A stretch of 64,000 nt of DNA from Propylenella binzhouense (GCF_009866965.1 NZ_SPKJ01000008.1:21200-85199), one strand, 5' to 3'; shown: positions 52,918 to 62,261, counted from the stretch's first letter. Notes: generated by a model from the sequence alone, not told the origin. Made by a program: numbers and translations.

Positions 52918-53724
52918 TCACCGCTCGCCGCCCGGACCTCCGCCGATCCGCATGCCGCGTTGCGGATTGTAGCCCCAGACCGAAAGGCCGAGCGCCACGA
53001 TGAGGGTGCCGGCCACGACGGCAAGCGAAATCCATTCGCCCTTTGCGTAGAGCGCGAAGCGGACGAGTTCCACCGCATGCGTGAACGGATTGAGCTCGGA
53101 AATCCAGTAGAGCGGGACGCTCGATTCCTTCATGCGCCACAAGGGATAGAGCGCCGAGGACAGGAAGAAGGCCGGAAAGATGACGAAATTCATGACGCCG
53201 GCGAAATTCTCCAGCTGCCGCACGCTGGAAGAGATGAACATGCCGATCGCCCCGAGCATCAGCCCGGTCAGCATGAGCACCGGGAGCACGAGGATATAGC
53301 CGGGAAGCGGAAACGCGATGCCGAAGAATGAGGCGATGAGCAGGAAGGCGTAGACCTGCAGGATCGAGACGATCGCCCCCGCCGAGAGCTTGGAGAAGAG
53401 CAGGAACCAGCGTGGCAGGGGCGTGGTGAGCAGCACCCGCATCGAGCCCGTCTCGCGGTCGTAGACCATCGAAAGCGAGGATTGCATGCCGGCGAAGAGC
53501 TGGATCATCGCCACCAGCCCGGGGGCGATGTAGACGTCGTAGGTGATGTAGGTCTCGTAGGGCGGCTGGATCGCGATCCCGAGCACCGCGCGGAAGCCTG
53601 CGGCGAAGACCAGCAGCCAGATGAGCGGCCTCACGAGCGCGGAGAGAAAGCGCTCGCGCTGATGAACGAACCGCAGGACCTCGCGCCAGACGACCGCGGC
53701 GAAGGCGGCAGCATAGGCATGCAT
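52918..53724 (-). CDS. ABC-2 type transporter permease (PQQ-alcohol-oxidation type)
   Basis: The 268-residue protein has six membrane helices and the motif 'DRETGSMRVLLTTPLPRWFLLFSKL' plus 'LYWISELNPFTHAVELVRFALYAKGEW'. These fit permeases found next to PQQ-dependent alcohol dehydrogenases (Ped/exa clusters). It begins 4 bp after the ATPase stop. The transported compound is unknown; no PQQ dehydrogenase gene is in the window. Confidence 0.87.
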   Translation of the reverse strand: MHAYAAAFAAVVWREVLRFVHQRERFLSALVRPLIWLLVFAAGFRAVLGIAIQPPYETYITYDVYIAPGLVAMIQLFAGMQSSLSMVYDRETGSMRVLLTTPLPRWFLLFSKLSAGAIVSILQVYAFLLIASFFGIAFPLPGYILVLPVLMLTGLMLGAIGMFISSSVRQLENFAGVMNFVIFPAFFLSSALYPLWRMKESSVPLYWISELNPFTHAVELVRFALYAKGEWISLAVVAGTLIVALGLSVWGYNPQRGMRIGGGPGGER

Positions 53725-53728
53725 CGCT

Positions 53729-54490
53729 TCAGGCAGCCTCGTCCCGCGCGCCGGTGAGAACCGAGAACGCCGCTTCGAGATCCCCGGAGGAAGCCGCCCC
53801 GGCCAGTTCTGCGGCGACCCCGGACGCCACCACCCTGCCCCTGTGCAGCACCACCAGATCGTCCTCCGCGCGGATCTCGTCGATGAGATGCGTCGCCCAC
53901 AGAACGGCGATGCCGCTCTCCGAGGCGAGCTCGTGGACGTGACCGACGATCGACTTCCGGGTCGGCACGTCCAGGCCGACCGTCGGCTCGTCGAGGAGAA
54001 GAAGCGCGGGATCGGAAAGAAGCGCCCGCGCGATCTCGACGCGGCGGCGATGCCCTCCGTTGAGCGCCCTCACCTTCTCCGGGACCCTGTCGCCCATGTC
54101 CATCCGCGCGAGCTCGCGAGCGATGCGCCGGTCGGCCTCGGACCGGGTGAGCCCTCGCAGCCGCGCGAAATAGCGGAGGTTCTGCCCGACCGTCAGGTCG
54201 AGGTCCAGGGTCGGCTGCTGAAAGACGATGCCGAGCGGCGCGAGCGCCTTCGGCCCGGCCGTCTTCAAGTCCGCGCCGAGGATCGCGATCCGCCCGCGAT
54301 CGGTCGTGAGGAGCCTCGTGAGCAGCCCGAAGAGGGTCGACTTTCCCGCGCCGTTCGGCCCGAGCAGCGCGGTGAAGCGCCCGCGCCGGATCTCGAACGA
54401 CACGCAGTCGAGCGCGAGCCGGCCCTTGTAGGCGAACGAAAGCTCCTCGACCGAGAGAGCCGGCGTGTCGGGGGAAGGAGGCGCGGTCAC
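53729..54490 (-). CDS. ABC transporter ATP-binding protein
   Basis: The 253-residue protein has Walker A GPNGAGKST, Q-loop 'IVFQQPTLD', a modified signature 'LNGGHRRRVEIARALL' (LNGGH for LSGGQ), Walker B 'ALLLLDEPTVGLD' and switch His in 'WATHLIDE'. The GTG start gives 'VTAPPSPDTPALSVEEL'. It is the partner of the downstream permease. The frame is open upstream of the GTG but that part overlaps the next gene. Confidence 0.92.
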   Translation of the reverse strand: MTAPPSPDTPALSVEELSFAYKGRLALDCVSFEIRRGRFTALLGPNGAGKSTLFGLLTRLLTTDRGRIAILGADLKTAGPKALAPLGIVFQQPTLDLDLTVGQNLRYFARLRGLTRSEADRRIARELARMDMGDRVPEKVRALNGGHRRRVEIARALLSDPALLLLDEPTVGLDVPTRKSIVGHVHELASESGIAVLWATHLIDEIRAEDDLVVLHRGRVVASGVAAELAGAASSGDLEAAFSVLTGARDEAA

Positions 54491-54594
54491 GCAGTCAAGA
54501 TAGAGGCTGGGGGGCCTCTGGCAATCGCGGCTTGGCAACCGCCTGCCGGCGCTCGACACGGCGGCCCCGAAACGCGGCGAGAAGCGCGGTGCGT

Positions 54595-55632
54595 CTAATG
54601 CGTGATCGGGCCGGACACCACCTCCAGGAAGGACGCGCCGGAGAAGAAGTTCTCGGAAGCCGTCTGCTGCCGCAGCGCCGGAGTGCCCCGGCCGTCGTCG
54701 AACACCTCGAACATGCCGAGGAAGTTGCAGAGGGGGAAGTGCTCCTGCCCCGCATGGCCGCCCTTGTAGTGAAACTTCGATCCGTTCGGATAGACGTCGA
54801 TGTAGAGAAACGTCTTCGCCGCGCTGTCGCATCCGACGATGAGAACGCTGTGCCCGCCCGAGCCGGTCACGTTGAACGAGCCGTCCGACCGGATCGCACT
54901 CGAGGGAATGTAGACGAGCCCCACGACCGATGGCTCGCCGCGCTCCAGCCGCTTCCTGATGGCCTGGCGGGCCTGGTCGAGGCGCGCGGAATCGTACTTG
55001 ATGTCGGCCCTCGTCAGGCTCGCGTTGCGCTTTCCCTGCGGGATCGGCTCGTAATAGGCATGCTCGTAATGGTAGTCGACGGGCGTCCAGATCAGCGATC
55101 CGCCCACCTTCGAGACCGTGCCGCAGGGAAGGCACCGCTGCTTCTTCGTCGCGTAGTTCGCGCACCAGTGAAGCTGGTTTCCCTCCGAGCTCTCGTTGAA
55201 CAGGTTCTCCCAGTTGTTGAAGAGGGTTCGGGTCAGGACGTGCATCTTCGCGAGATCCGTGCCGCGGAACACGTTGGCGATCAGGTCCTGGTCGAGGCCG
55301 CTGTGGTTCTTGAAGTCGCCCACGCTCACGAAGACGCTGGCGCCGTTGCCGTCGCCGTCCGTCACCGCCAGGATCGAGCTGCCGGGACGGACTGCGGTCA
55401 GGGCGAAGCCGCGCTTCGTGCCTGCCGGGGCAAGATCCGAAATGAGCAGGCTCCCGGCCGGCGTAACGGAGGTGGTCAGGGTCGTGCGCGACTTGGCGAT
55501 GCCGGCGATTTCGAGCCGGACGCGCTTTCCGGTCTGCACGATCACGCGCTCGATCCCGGAATCGCCGACGAGGAAGGGACGCGCGCCGGCCGGCAGGGCC
55601 CGGTGCGACGGCGGAATCCGGAAGTGAATCAT
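54595..55632 (-). CDS. Papain/C39-like cysteine hydrolase with Ig-like N-terminal region
   Basis: The 345-residue protein has no signal peptide. Residues 28-105 alternate beta strands ('VIVQTGKRVRLEIAG', 'FALTAVRPGSSILAVTD', 'ASVFVSVG') as in bacterial Ig-like domains. Residues 150-300 have a papain-like order: Gln153, Cys157 ('NQLHWCANYATKK'), then 'ARQAIRKRLERGEPSVVGLVY', His261 ('SGGHSVLIVG') and Asp279 ('YIDVYPNG'). It could be a peptidase or amidase. The gene stands alone and its upstream DNA is A/T-rich, so it may have been acquired. Family assignment is tentative. Confidence 0.6.
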   Translation of the reverse strand: MIHFRIPPSHRALPAGARPFLVGDSGIERVIVQTGKRVRLEIAGIAKSRTTLTTSVTPAGSLLISDLAPAGTKRGFALTAVRPGSSILAVTDGDGNGASVFVSVGDFKNHSGLDQDLIANVFRGTDLAKMHVLTRTLFNNWENLFNESSEGNQLHWCANYATKKQRCLPCGTVSKVGGSLIWTPVDYHYEHAYYEPIPQGKRNASLTRADIKYDSARLDQARQAIRKRLERGEPSVVGLVYIPSSAIRSDGSFNVTGSGGHSVLIVGCDSAAKTFLYIDVYPNGSKFHYKGGHAGQEHFPLCNFLGMFEVFDDGRGTPALRQQTASENFFSGASFLEVVSGPITH

Positions 55633-56043
55633 GAGCTGCGTCTCCGGTCGGCGGCACGCCTGGCGACTGCCGGAAGAGAGTATTTTTCTCCGCTGCGACG
55701 AAATAACAAGAGCGCCGTATTCTTTACCGTTCTCGCACGATCAAGAGTCCGTGTACCGGAAGCGGAGCACTTGCAAAGATTTTTTCGCTCATGGCCGCGG
55801 TGCATTCCTCCGGCGGACACGGCAGATTGAGCGTCGTTCCTAGACAGGAAGGCCGGGCGAGACGGAATTGCGCCAGGACATCGGCTGTGCGGTGCAGCGA
55901 AGACCGGGCAAGGTCGTGCGCCGCACGGACTCTCCCGTCGGGAGCCGAATGCCCGGCCGGCTTCGCCGCCCCCGGCGCGAGCGCGCTTGCCCGCGGAGCG
56001 GGTGCGGGGATATCGGTTGCCGAACGACGAGGGGGAGGAAGCC
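55633..56043. other. 411-bp gene-free region between divergent genes
   Basis: The left part (55670-55790) is A/T-rich with runs such as TATTTTT and GATTTTTT, unlike the surrounding DNA, and probably holds the promoter of the C39-like gene. The right part is GC-rich and ends in a strong GGGGGAGGAA ribosome binding site for the next gene. I see no coding region. Confidence 0.6.
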
Positions 56044-57321
56044 GTGGATCAACGCGTGCCGGACGGAACGACGCAAGCGGCGGGGGGAAAGCCGCATACG
56101 CGGCGCTGGGCCGCGCAACGCTGGCTCGTCGACAACATCATCGAGGCGAACGGGATCGACTGGGACCAGCCGCGTTCGGTCTATCTCAATGCGCCGTGCG
56201 GGACGGAGGCTTCGGCCGATTTCGCCGCGATAAGGCAGCAGGTGAAGAAGTTCGCCGACTGCTCGCCCGCCTTCGAGGCCATGGCGCGCAAGCGCGAGGC
56301 GAAGGCGGTCGCGGCCGAGGAGGCCGGACAGCCGGTGACCGCCCGCAACAACTATTTCATCGCCGCGATCCACTGGGGCGCCGCGCAATGGCCGCTTGAG
56401 GAGAACAACGCCCGCAACCTCGCGGACAACGAACGCAAGCGCGCCTGCTACGCGGCCTATGCCCGCCTTGCGGACCACCATGTCGAGCCGGTCTGGATTC
56501 CGCTCGGCGAGAAGCGGCTTCCGGGCTGGCTCCATTTACCGCCGGGCCATCAGGGCGGCCGCCTGCCTCTCGTGGTCTCCCTGCCCGGCATGGATTCCTT
56601 CAAGGAGGGGATCGTCCAGCTCTACGGCGATCCCATGCTCCAGCGCGGCATGGCCGTCCTCGCGCTCGACGGGCCGGGCCAGTACGAAAGCCCCGTCCTC
56701 GACATCTACTTCACGATGGAGAACTGGCGGGCCACCGGGCCGGCCTTGTTCGACTGGATCGCCGGGCGGCCCGAGATCGACAGCGGACGGGTCGGCATTG
56801 CCGGGCGGAGCTTCGCCTCCTTCTTCGGCACCATCCTCGCCGCATCCGACAGCCGCTTCCGCTCCTGCGCGGTGAGCGCCACCTGTCACGAACCGGGCTT
56901 CCATACGATCTTCGAAGAAGCGTCGCCGACCTTCAAGATGCGCTTCATGTACATGTCGAACTTCGTCGATGAGGACGCCTTCGACGCCTTCATCCGCGAC
57001 GTCACCTGGGAGGACGATGTCGGCCGGATCGCGTGCCCCTATCTCTGCCTCGCCGGCGAATGCGACGAACTGAGCCCGCTCGAGCATACCGAGCGCCTGG
57101 TCGGGGCGCTGAAGGGTCCGAAGCAGCTGGTCGTCTACGAGGGTTCGCGCCACTCGATCCGCGGACCGGCCGCGAATAACGGGCCGCATCCGCAGACGCT
57201 TATCGCCGACTGGACCGAGGCACGCCTGCGCGGCGATCCGCTCGCGAGCGAGCGATGGTTCGTCGAGGCGGGCGGCAGGGTGCAGAAGACGCCGCTCCGA
57301 GGGCTTGCGCCCGTTCCTTGA
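56044..57321 (+). CDS. Alpha/beta hydrolase, FrsA/DUF1100-like
   Basis: The 425-residue protein has an N-terminal helical cap region (about 1-170) and an alpha/beta-hydrolase core. The core shows 'LPLVVSLPGMDSFKEG', 'RGMAVLALDGPGQYES', nucleophile Ser in 'VGIAGRSFASFFG', Asp in 'CLAGECDELSPLEH' and His in 'YEGSRHSIRGPAAN'. This layout fits FrsA-like esterases and C-C hydrolases such as dihydroxypseudooxynicotine hydrolase. The GTG at 56044 is chosen for its strong GGAGGAAGCC site. The PHA synthase gene follows after 57 bp. Confidence 0.8.
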   Translation: MDQRVPDGTTQAAGGKPHTRRWAAQRWLVDNIIEANGIDWDQPRSVYLNAPCGTEASADFAAIRQQVKKFADCSPAFEAMARKREAKAVAAEEAGQPVTARNNYFIAAIHWGAAQWPLEENNARNLADNERKRACYAAYARLADHHVEPVWIPLGEKRLPGWLHLPPGHQGGRLPLVVSLPGMDSFKEGIVQLYGDPMLQRGMAVLALDGPGQYESPVLDIYFTMENWRATGPALFDWIAGRPEIDSGRVGIAGRSFASFFGTILAASDSRFRSCAVSATCHEPGFHTIFEEASPTFKMRFMYMSNFVDEDAFDAFIRDVTWEDDVGRIACPYLCLAGECDELSPLEHTERLVGALKGPKQLVVYEGSRHSIRGPAANNGPHPQTLIADWTEARLRGDPLASERWFVEAGGRVQKTPLRGLAPVP

Positions 57322-57378
57322 CCTTCATCATGGACGGGCGCCGGACGGACTGGCATCGCGGCCGGAAAGGAGACCGCG

Positions 57379-59217
57379 ATGCCGCTTCCGCTCCCTTTCG
57401 CACCACGCGGGGACACCACCGCCGAATCCGTTCCGGGCGCTGATCCGGCGCGGACCGGTTCCGCGGCCGCATCGGCCGCAGCACACGGCGACCCGCTCGA
57501 ACGCATCGCCGAAGATGTCGACCGGAGCGTCCATGCCGCGATCGCCGGCCTGACGGGCGGTCTCTCCCCGGCGGCGCTCGCGGAAGCCGCCACGGACTGG
57601 GCCACCCACCTCGCTTTTTCGCCGGGGAAGCAGGCGTATCTCGCCGGAAAGGCCGCGCGGAAATGGGCCCGGTTCGCGTGCTACGCCACGGCGGCAGGTC
57701 TGGGCGAGGCCGCCACGCCCTGCATCGAACCGCTGCCGCAGGACCGCCGCTTCGCCGCGCCGGCCTGGCAGGAATGGCCCTTCAACCTGCTCCACCAGGG
57801 CTTCCTGCTCCAGCAGCAATGGTGGCACAATGCGACGACCGGGATGGATGGCGTCTCGCGGCAGCACGAGAACGTGGTCGCCTTTGCCGCGCGGCAGCTT
57901 CTCGACGTGATCTCACCCTCGAACTTCCCGGCGACCAACCCGATCGTGCAGCGGAGGACGGCCGAGACCTGGGGCGGCAATTTCCTCCGCGGGTTCCACA
58001 ACTTCCTCGAGGACTGGGAGCGGCAGGCCCGGGGGCAGCCTCCGGTCGGAAGCGAGGCCTTCCGCGTCGGACGGGAGGTCGCGGTCACGCCGGGCAAGGT
58101 GGTCTACAGGAACCGGCTGATCGAACTGATCCAGTATTCGCCCGCGACGGGCGCCGTGCGGCCGCAACCGGTGCTGATCGTGCCGGCCTGGATCATGAAG
58201 TACTACATCCTCGATCTCTCGCCCCGGAACTCGCTCGTCCGGCATCTCACCATGCAGGGCTTCACCGTGTTCGCGATCTCCTGGCGCAATCCGGGCGAGG
58301 CGGACCGCGATCTCGGGCTCGACGACTACCGGACGCTCGGCATCATGGACGCGCTTCGGGCGGTCGGCGCGATCGTGCCGGGGCCGAAGGTGCATGCGGT
58401 CGGCTATTGCCTGGGCGGAACGCTCCTTTCGATCGCCGCGGCGGCGATGGCGCGCGATCACGACGACCGGCTCGAGACGATCACCCTGCTCGCGGCGCAG
58501 GCCGATTTCGAGGAAGCGGGCGAGCTGACGCTCTTCATCAATGCGAGCCAGGTCCGCTTCCTAGAGGACATGATGTGGCAGCGCGGCTATCTCGACGCGC
58601 GGCAGATGGCCGGCGCCTTCCAGCTGCTCCGGTCCCAGGACCTCGTCTGGTCGCGCGTGGTCAATGACTACCTGATGGGCGAGCGGGCGCCGATGACCGA
58701 CCTGATGGCCTGGAACGCGGACGCGACGCGCATGCCCTACCGCATGCATTCGGACTATCTGCGCCGGCTCTTCCTCGACAACGATCTCGCCGAGGGGCGG
58801 TTCGAGGTCGGCGGCCGCCCGGTCGCGCTGACCGACATCCGCGCACCGATCTTCGCCGTCGGCACCGAGCGGGACCATGTCGCGCCCTGGCGCTCCGCCT
58901 ACAAGATCCACCTCCTCACGGACACGGAGGTCACCTTCCTCCTGACGACCGGCGGCCATAATGCGGGCATCGTCTCCGAACCCGGGCACCCGGGCCGGAG
59001 CTTCCGCGTCATGACCAAGGCGGCATCCGACCGCTACAGCGATCCGGACCGCTGGCTGGAACAGGCCCGCCACAGCCAGGGATCCTGGTGGCCGGAATGG
59101 GTCGAGTGGCTGCGCCGGCATTCCGGCGCCCCCGTCCCGCCGCCGCGGACGGGCAGCGCCGAGGCGGGTTTTCCGCCGCTCTGCGACGCGCCGGGGACCT
59201 ATGTCCTGGAGCGCTAG
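57379..59217 (+). CDS. phaC: Polyhydroxyalkanoate synthase PhaC
   Basis: The 612-residue protein contains 'RNRLIELIQYSPATG', 'PAWIMKYYILDLSPRNSLVRHLTMQGFTVFAISWRNP', and the lipase box GYCLGG with catalytic Cys. Asp in 'GTERDHVAPW' and His in 'TGGHNAGI' complete the triad. It polymerises hydroxyacyl-CoA into storage granules. The N-terminal part is longer than minimal class I enzymes. AAAGGAGACC precedes the ATG. No phaA or phaB is nearby. Confidence 0.93.
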   Translation: MPLPLPFAPRGDTTAESVPGADPARTGSAAASAAAHGDPLERIAEDVDRSVHAAIAGLTGGLSPAALAEAATDWATHLAFSPGKQAYLAGKAARKWARFACYATAAGLGEAATPCIEPLPQDRRFAAPAWQEWPFNLLHQGFLLQQQWWHNATTGMDGVSRQHENVVAFAARQLLDVISPSNFPATNPIVQRRTAETWGGNFLRGFHNFLEDWERQARGQPPVGSEAFRVGREVAVTPGKVVYRNRLIELIQYSPATGAVRPQPVLIVPAWIMKYYILDLSPRNSLVRHLTMQGFTVFAISWRNPGEADRDLGLDDYRTLGIMDALRAVGAIVPGPKVHAVGYCLGGTLLSIAAAAMARDHDDRLETITLLAAQADFEEAGELTLFINASQVRFLEDMMWQRGYLDARQMAGAFQLLRSQDLVWSRVVNDYLMGERAPMTDLMAWNADATRMPYRMHSDYLRRLFLDNDLAEGRFEVGGRPVALTDIRAPIFAVGTERDHVAPWRSAYKIHLLTDTEVTFLLTTGGHNAGIVSEPGHPGRSFRVMTKAASDRYSDPDRWLEQARHSQGSWWPEWVEWLRRHSGAPVPPPRTGSAEAGFPPLCDAPGTYVLER

Positions 59218-59308
59218 CGGGCGGCCGGGCGCCGGATGTCGCGCCGGGGCAAGGTACCGCACCGCCCGACGGCTGGAAAATCCGCGTGGCGTGGGCTAAA
59301 AGCGCGCC

Positions 59309-59710
59309 ATGAAGACTCGAGACACCTTCGCGAAACGGAAAGAGGCGGCGGAAGCCGCGCGCGCCCGCCTCGTCGAAAAGTTCAAGACCCGGCCCGCCGC
59401 CGACGACCCGGCCGTCGTCGCAAGGGCGGAGGAACGCCGCGCGATCGCCGAAGCCCGCGCGGAGCGTGCCGCCATCCGCAGGGCCGAGGAGGAGAAGCGG
59501 CAGGAAGAGGCCCGGGAACGGGCGGCCGCCGAGGAGCGGGCAAGAGCCGAAGAGCGGGCCGCGCAGGAAGCCGCCGAACGGGCCGCCGCGGCCGAGCGCG
59601 AGCGGGCCGAGCAGGACCGGCTCGCACGCGTCCTCGCCGACGAGGCCGAACGGAAGGCCAAGCGCGACGCCCGCTACGCCGCCCGCAAGCAGCGGGTCGC
59701 CTCGTCCTAG
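59309..59710 (+). CDS. DUF6481-like charged coiled-coil protein
   Basis: The 133-residue protein starts 'MKTRDTFAKRKEAAEAARARLVEKFKTRPAADDPAV'. It continues as an Arg/Glu/Ala helix to a basic C-terminus 'KRDARYAARKQRVASS'. The N-terminal pattern matches small proteins I recall as DUF6481. It is predicted cytosolic and may bind nucleic acid through its basic ends; the function is unknown. Confidence 0.75.
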   Translation: MKTRDTFAKRKEAAEAARARLVEKFKTRPAADDPAVVARAEERRAIAEARAERAAIRRAEEEKRQEEARERAAAEERARAEERAAQEAAERAAAAERERAEQDRLARVLADEAERKAKRDARYAARKQRVASS

Positions 59711-59732
59711 CCTCTCCGGCGGCCGCGCCCGG

Positions 59733-60758
59733 TCATCTGCCGTAGATGCGGTCGAGCACCTCGGCCACGTCGATGAGGCGCTCGGCTTCCGCATCGAAGC
59801 CCTCGCCCCGCGCCAGGCGCTCCGCCCAGTCGGCGGCCGCCCGGCCGCCCCAGGCATCCGGAGGCTCGGCGAGCGTCTCGCGCGCCGTCCCGCGATAGAG
59901 CTCGGCGACGAAGTCGTAGAACGAGCCTTCCACGTTCCTGAGCGCCGCTCCGCCCTGCGTGCCGTAGAACGCCGCCGAGATCACCGCGTCGCAGCCGGCC
60001 GGCAGCCGCCACGACGAGGTGAGCCGGATGACGGGGCCGCCGGCCAGCGTGAGCGTCGCCACGGCATAGTCCTCGACGCGGTCCGGGCGCGCGGCGAGCG
60101 GCGAGCCTTCCGCGAAGAGGCGCGCCGAGACGTCCGCGACCTCCGGAAAGCCGAGCGTCCAGAGCGCGAGGTCCACGAGGTGGACACCGAGATCCATGAC
60201 GCAGCCGCCGCCCGAGCGCGCGGGGTCGTAGAACCACGCCTTGTCGGGCCCGTAGGCATTGTGGAAGACGAGATCGACGGCGTAGACGTGCCCGAGCCCG
60301 CCCGCGCGCACGAGGTCGCGGATCCGGCCCATCCCCGCCGTGAAGCGGTAGGAGAGATCGACCGCAAGGAGCCGGTCGGCGGCGCGGGCCGCCGCGACGA
60401 CCGCGCGCGCCTCCTCCGCCGTGCGGCCGAGCGGCTTCTGGCAGAACACGGCGAGGCCGCGCTCGAGCGCCGCGATCGACTGCCCGGCATGGAGCGCGCT
60501 CGGCGTGGCGATGACGATCCCGTCCAGGCCGAGATCGAGGAGTTCGCCGAGCGAGCCCGCCAGCGCAGCCTGCGGCGCGAGCTTCCGCGCCTCCGCGGCC
60601 ATTTCGGGGGAAGGGTCGGCGATTCCCGCGGCCTCGGCCGCGCCCGTCCGCAGGATCGCCTCCATCCGGTGGCGGCCGATCCAGCCGACCCCGAGGAAGC
60701 CGAGGCGCGGACGGCGCGTGACGGCGGGCGCGCTCCCCGCCGGCCGAAGCGTGCTCAT
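59733..60758 (-). CDS. Gfo/Idh/MocA family oxidoreductase
   Basis: The 341-residue protein has a Rossmann start 'RLGFLGVGWIGRHRMEAILRTG', 'DGIVIATPSALHAGQSIAALERGLAVFCQKPLGRTAEEA' with the catalytic-region Lys-Pro, and 'CVMDLGVHLVDLALWTLG'. It is an NAD(P)-dependent dehydrogenase, most likely for a sugar or polyol. Its ATG overlaps the stop of the alcohol dehydrogenase gene by 4 bases, so the two probably work on one substrate. Confidence 0.92.
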   Translation of the reverse strand: MSTLRPAGSAPAVTRRPRLGFLGVGWIGRHRMEAILRTGAAEAAGIADPSPEMAAEARKLAPQAALAGSLGELLDLGLDGIVIATPSALHAGQSIAALERGLAVFCQKPLGRTAEEARAVVAAARAADRLLAVDLSYRFTAGMGRIRDLVRAGGLGHVYAVDLVFHNAYGPDKAWFYDPARSGGGCVMDLGVHLVDLALWTLGFPEVADVSARLFAEGSPLAARPDRVEDYAVATLTLAGGPVIRLTSSWRLPAGCDAVISAAFYGTQGGAALRNVEGSFYDFVAELYRGTARETLAEPPDAWGGRAAADWAERLARGEGFDAEAERLIDVAEVLDRIYGR

Positions 60759-61750
60759 GAGCAGGTCACCAGCGCCTTCAGGAACCCGTCGGGCCGGTCG
60801 CGGGTCGCGTCGAGCGCCTCGTCGAGCCGTTCGAGCGGATAGGTGTGCGTCAGGAGCGGGGCGGGATCGAGCCGGCCCGAGGCCACCGCCTCCACGGCGT
60901 CCCGGATCCCCTGCACGTAGACCTTCGGGTCGCGCTCATGGGCATTGATGACGTCGAGGCCGCGCCAGTTCCAGAGCTGCATGTTGACCTGGCGCGGCCC
61001 GTCCTGGTGATAGCCCGCCACGATCAGCCGGCCGCGCTCCCGGGCCAGCTCGGCCGCGAGATCGAGCGGCCATTGCTTTCCGACTGCCTCGATGACCCGG
61101 TCGCAGAGCGCGCCGCCGGTGAGCGCCTTCACGCGCTCGATGATCCGCCAGTGGTCGTCCATCGGGATCGTCTCCGCGGCCCCCATGCGGCGCGCGACAT
61201 CGAGCGAGAAGGGCCGCCTGGAGACAGCGATGACGCGGGCGCCCGCATCGCTGGCGAGCCGTGTGAGAAGCGCGCCGAGGAAGCCGATGCCGACGATGGC
61301 GACCGTCTCGCCGGCGGCGATTCCGGAGCGGCGGAAGATGTTCATCGCGCAGCCGAGCGGCTCGCCGGGAAAGCTCAGGCCCGCCAGCGAGTCCGGCAGC
61401 CGCACGACGGCATCCGCATCGCCGACGTCGTAGCCGGCATAGGAATTGTAGAAGAGCGCCGCCACGCGATCGCCGACGGCGACGGACGCGACACCGTCGC
61501 CGATCGCATCGACCACACCCCAGCCCTCGTGCCCGAGCCCGCCCGGCGCGGTCGGAAAGCGCATCCAGTCCGGCCCCGCCCACGGCCCCAGATTGGAGGC
61601 ACAGACCCCGCAGCCTTCGAGCCGCACGCGGACCTGGCCGGGGCCGGGCTCGGGAAGCGGAACCTCCTCGACCCGCATCGCGCCGGCACCCGTCAGGACC
61701 GCCGCGCGCATGGTGCGGGGGCTCCCGTCAATGCCCGGAGCGGCACTCAT
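60755..61750 (-). CDS. Zinc-type medium-chain alcohol dehydrogenase
   Basis: The 331-residue protein has 'GQVRVRLEGCGVCASNLGPWAG', with the catalytic-zinc Cys, and 'GGLGHEGWGVVDAIGDGV', with the GHE motif. A Rossmann 'ETVAIVGIGFLGALLTRLASDAGARVIAVS' follows. The four-cysteine structural zinc loop seems to be missing, as in some polyol and sugar dehydrogenases. It is encoded first in a two-gene operon with the Gfo/Idh/MocA gene. Confidence 0.9.
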   Translation of the reverse strand: MSAAPGIDGSPRTMRAAVLTGAGAMRVEEVPLPEPGPGQVRVRLEGCGVCASNLGPWAGPDWMRFPTAPGGLGHEGWGVVDAIGDGVASVAVGDRVAALFYNSYAGYDVGDADAVVRLPDSLAGLSFPGEPLGCAMNIFRRSGIAAGETVAIVGIGFLGALLTRLASDAGARVIAVSRRPFSLDVARRMGAAETIPMDDHWRIIERVKALTGGALCDRVIEAVGKQWPLDLAAELARERGRLIVAGYHQDGPRQVNMQLWNWRGLDVINAHERDPKVYVQGIRDAVEAVASGRLDPAPLLTHTYPLERLDEALDATRDRPDGFLKALVTCS

Positions 61751-61970
61751 CGCGCCGCCCCGCCGATCACGACGTCCCGTCTCGTTCCAGCTCTTCTCAA
61801 TCCAGCTCTCCGGCGCATGAATGAAGCAGACGAAGGTACATAGCGGCTGCCTACAGGAATGGTTCCCGCCTGGCCACAAGGCGGCGCGGAGATCGCTCCG
61901 CAGCCGCCGCTGCGAACGAAAGCCGCCCGCAGGCGTTTTCCGTTCGGCATCCGAATGATGGAGAGAGACG

Positions 61971-62225
61971 ATGCAGGGCAACAAGACGCACGAGCAGTTC
62001 GTCCGTAACCTCGAGCACAAGTCCGACGTGCCGAAACCCGGGGATCCGCGGCCGCAGGACGGCGCTGCGGGGCATGGCGCCCGCCACGCCCACGTGCGCG
62101 AGAGCGAAATGCCCGTGAGCCGCGGCGGGATGAACCAGGAGAGCCGCGATCACAACAAGCACAATGAAGGCGATCGGAGCGTGCACGGCCCTCAGAAGCA
62201 CCATGCTGCCGAGGAGAAGCACTGA
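61971..62225 (+). CDS. Small hydrophilic His/Asn-rich protein
   Basis: The 84-residue product is highly polar with no hydrophobic core: 'NKTHEQFVRNLEHKSDVPKPGD' at the start and 'KHNEGDRSVHGPQKHHAAEEKH' at the end. GGAGAGAGACG precedes the ATG. It looks disordered and may be a stress- or desiccation-related small protein, or bind metal through its histidines. I do not recognise a family. Confidence 0.6.
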   Translation: MQGNKTHEQFVRNLEHKSDVPKPGDPRPQDGAAGHGARHAHVRESEMPVSRGGMNQESRDHNKHNEGDRSVHGPQKHHAAEEKH

Positions 62226-62261
62226 GCCTCGGGGGCTCCGCAAAGGTGCCGGCCGGCGCGC

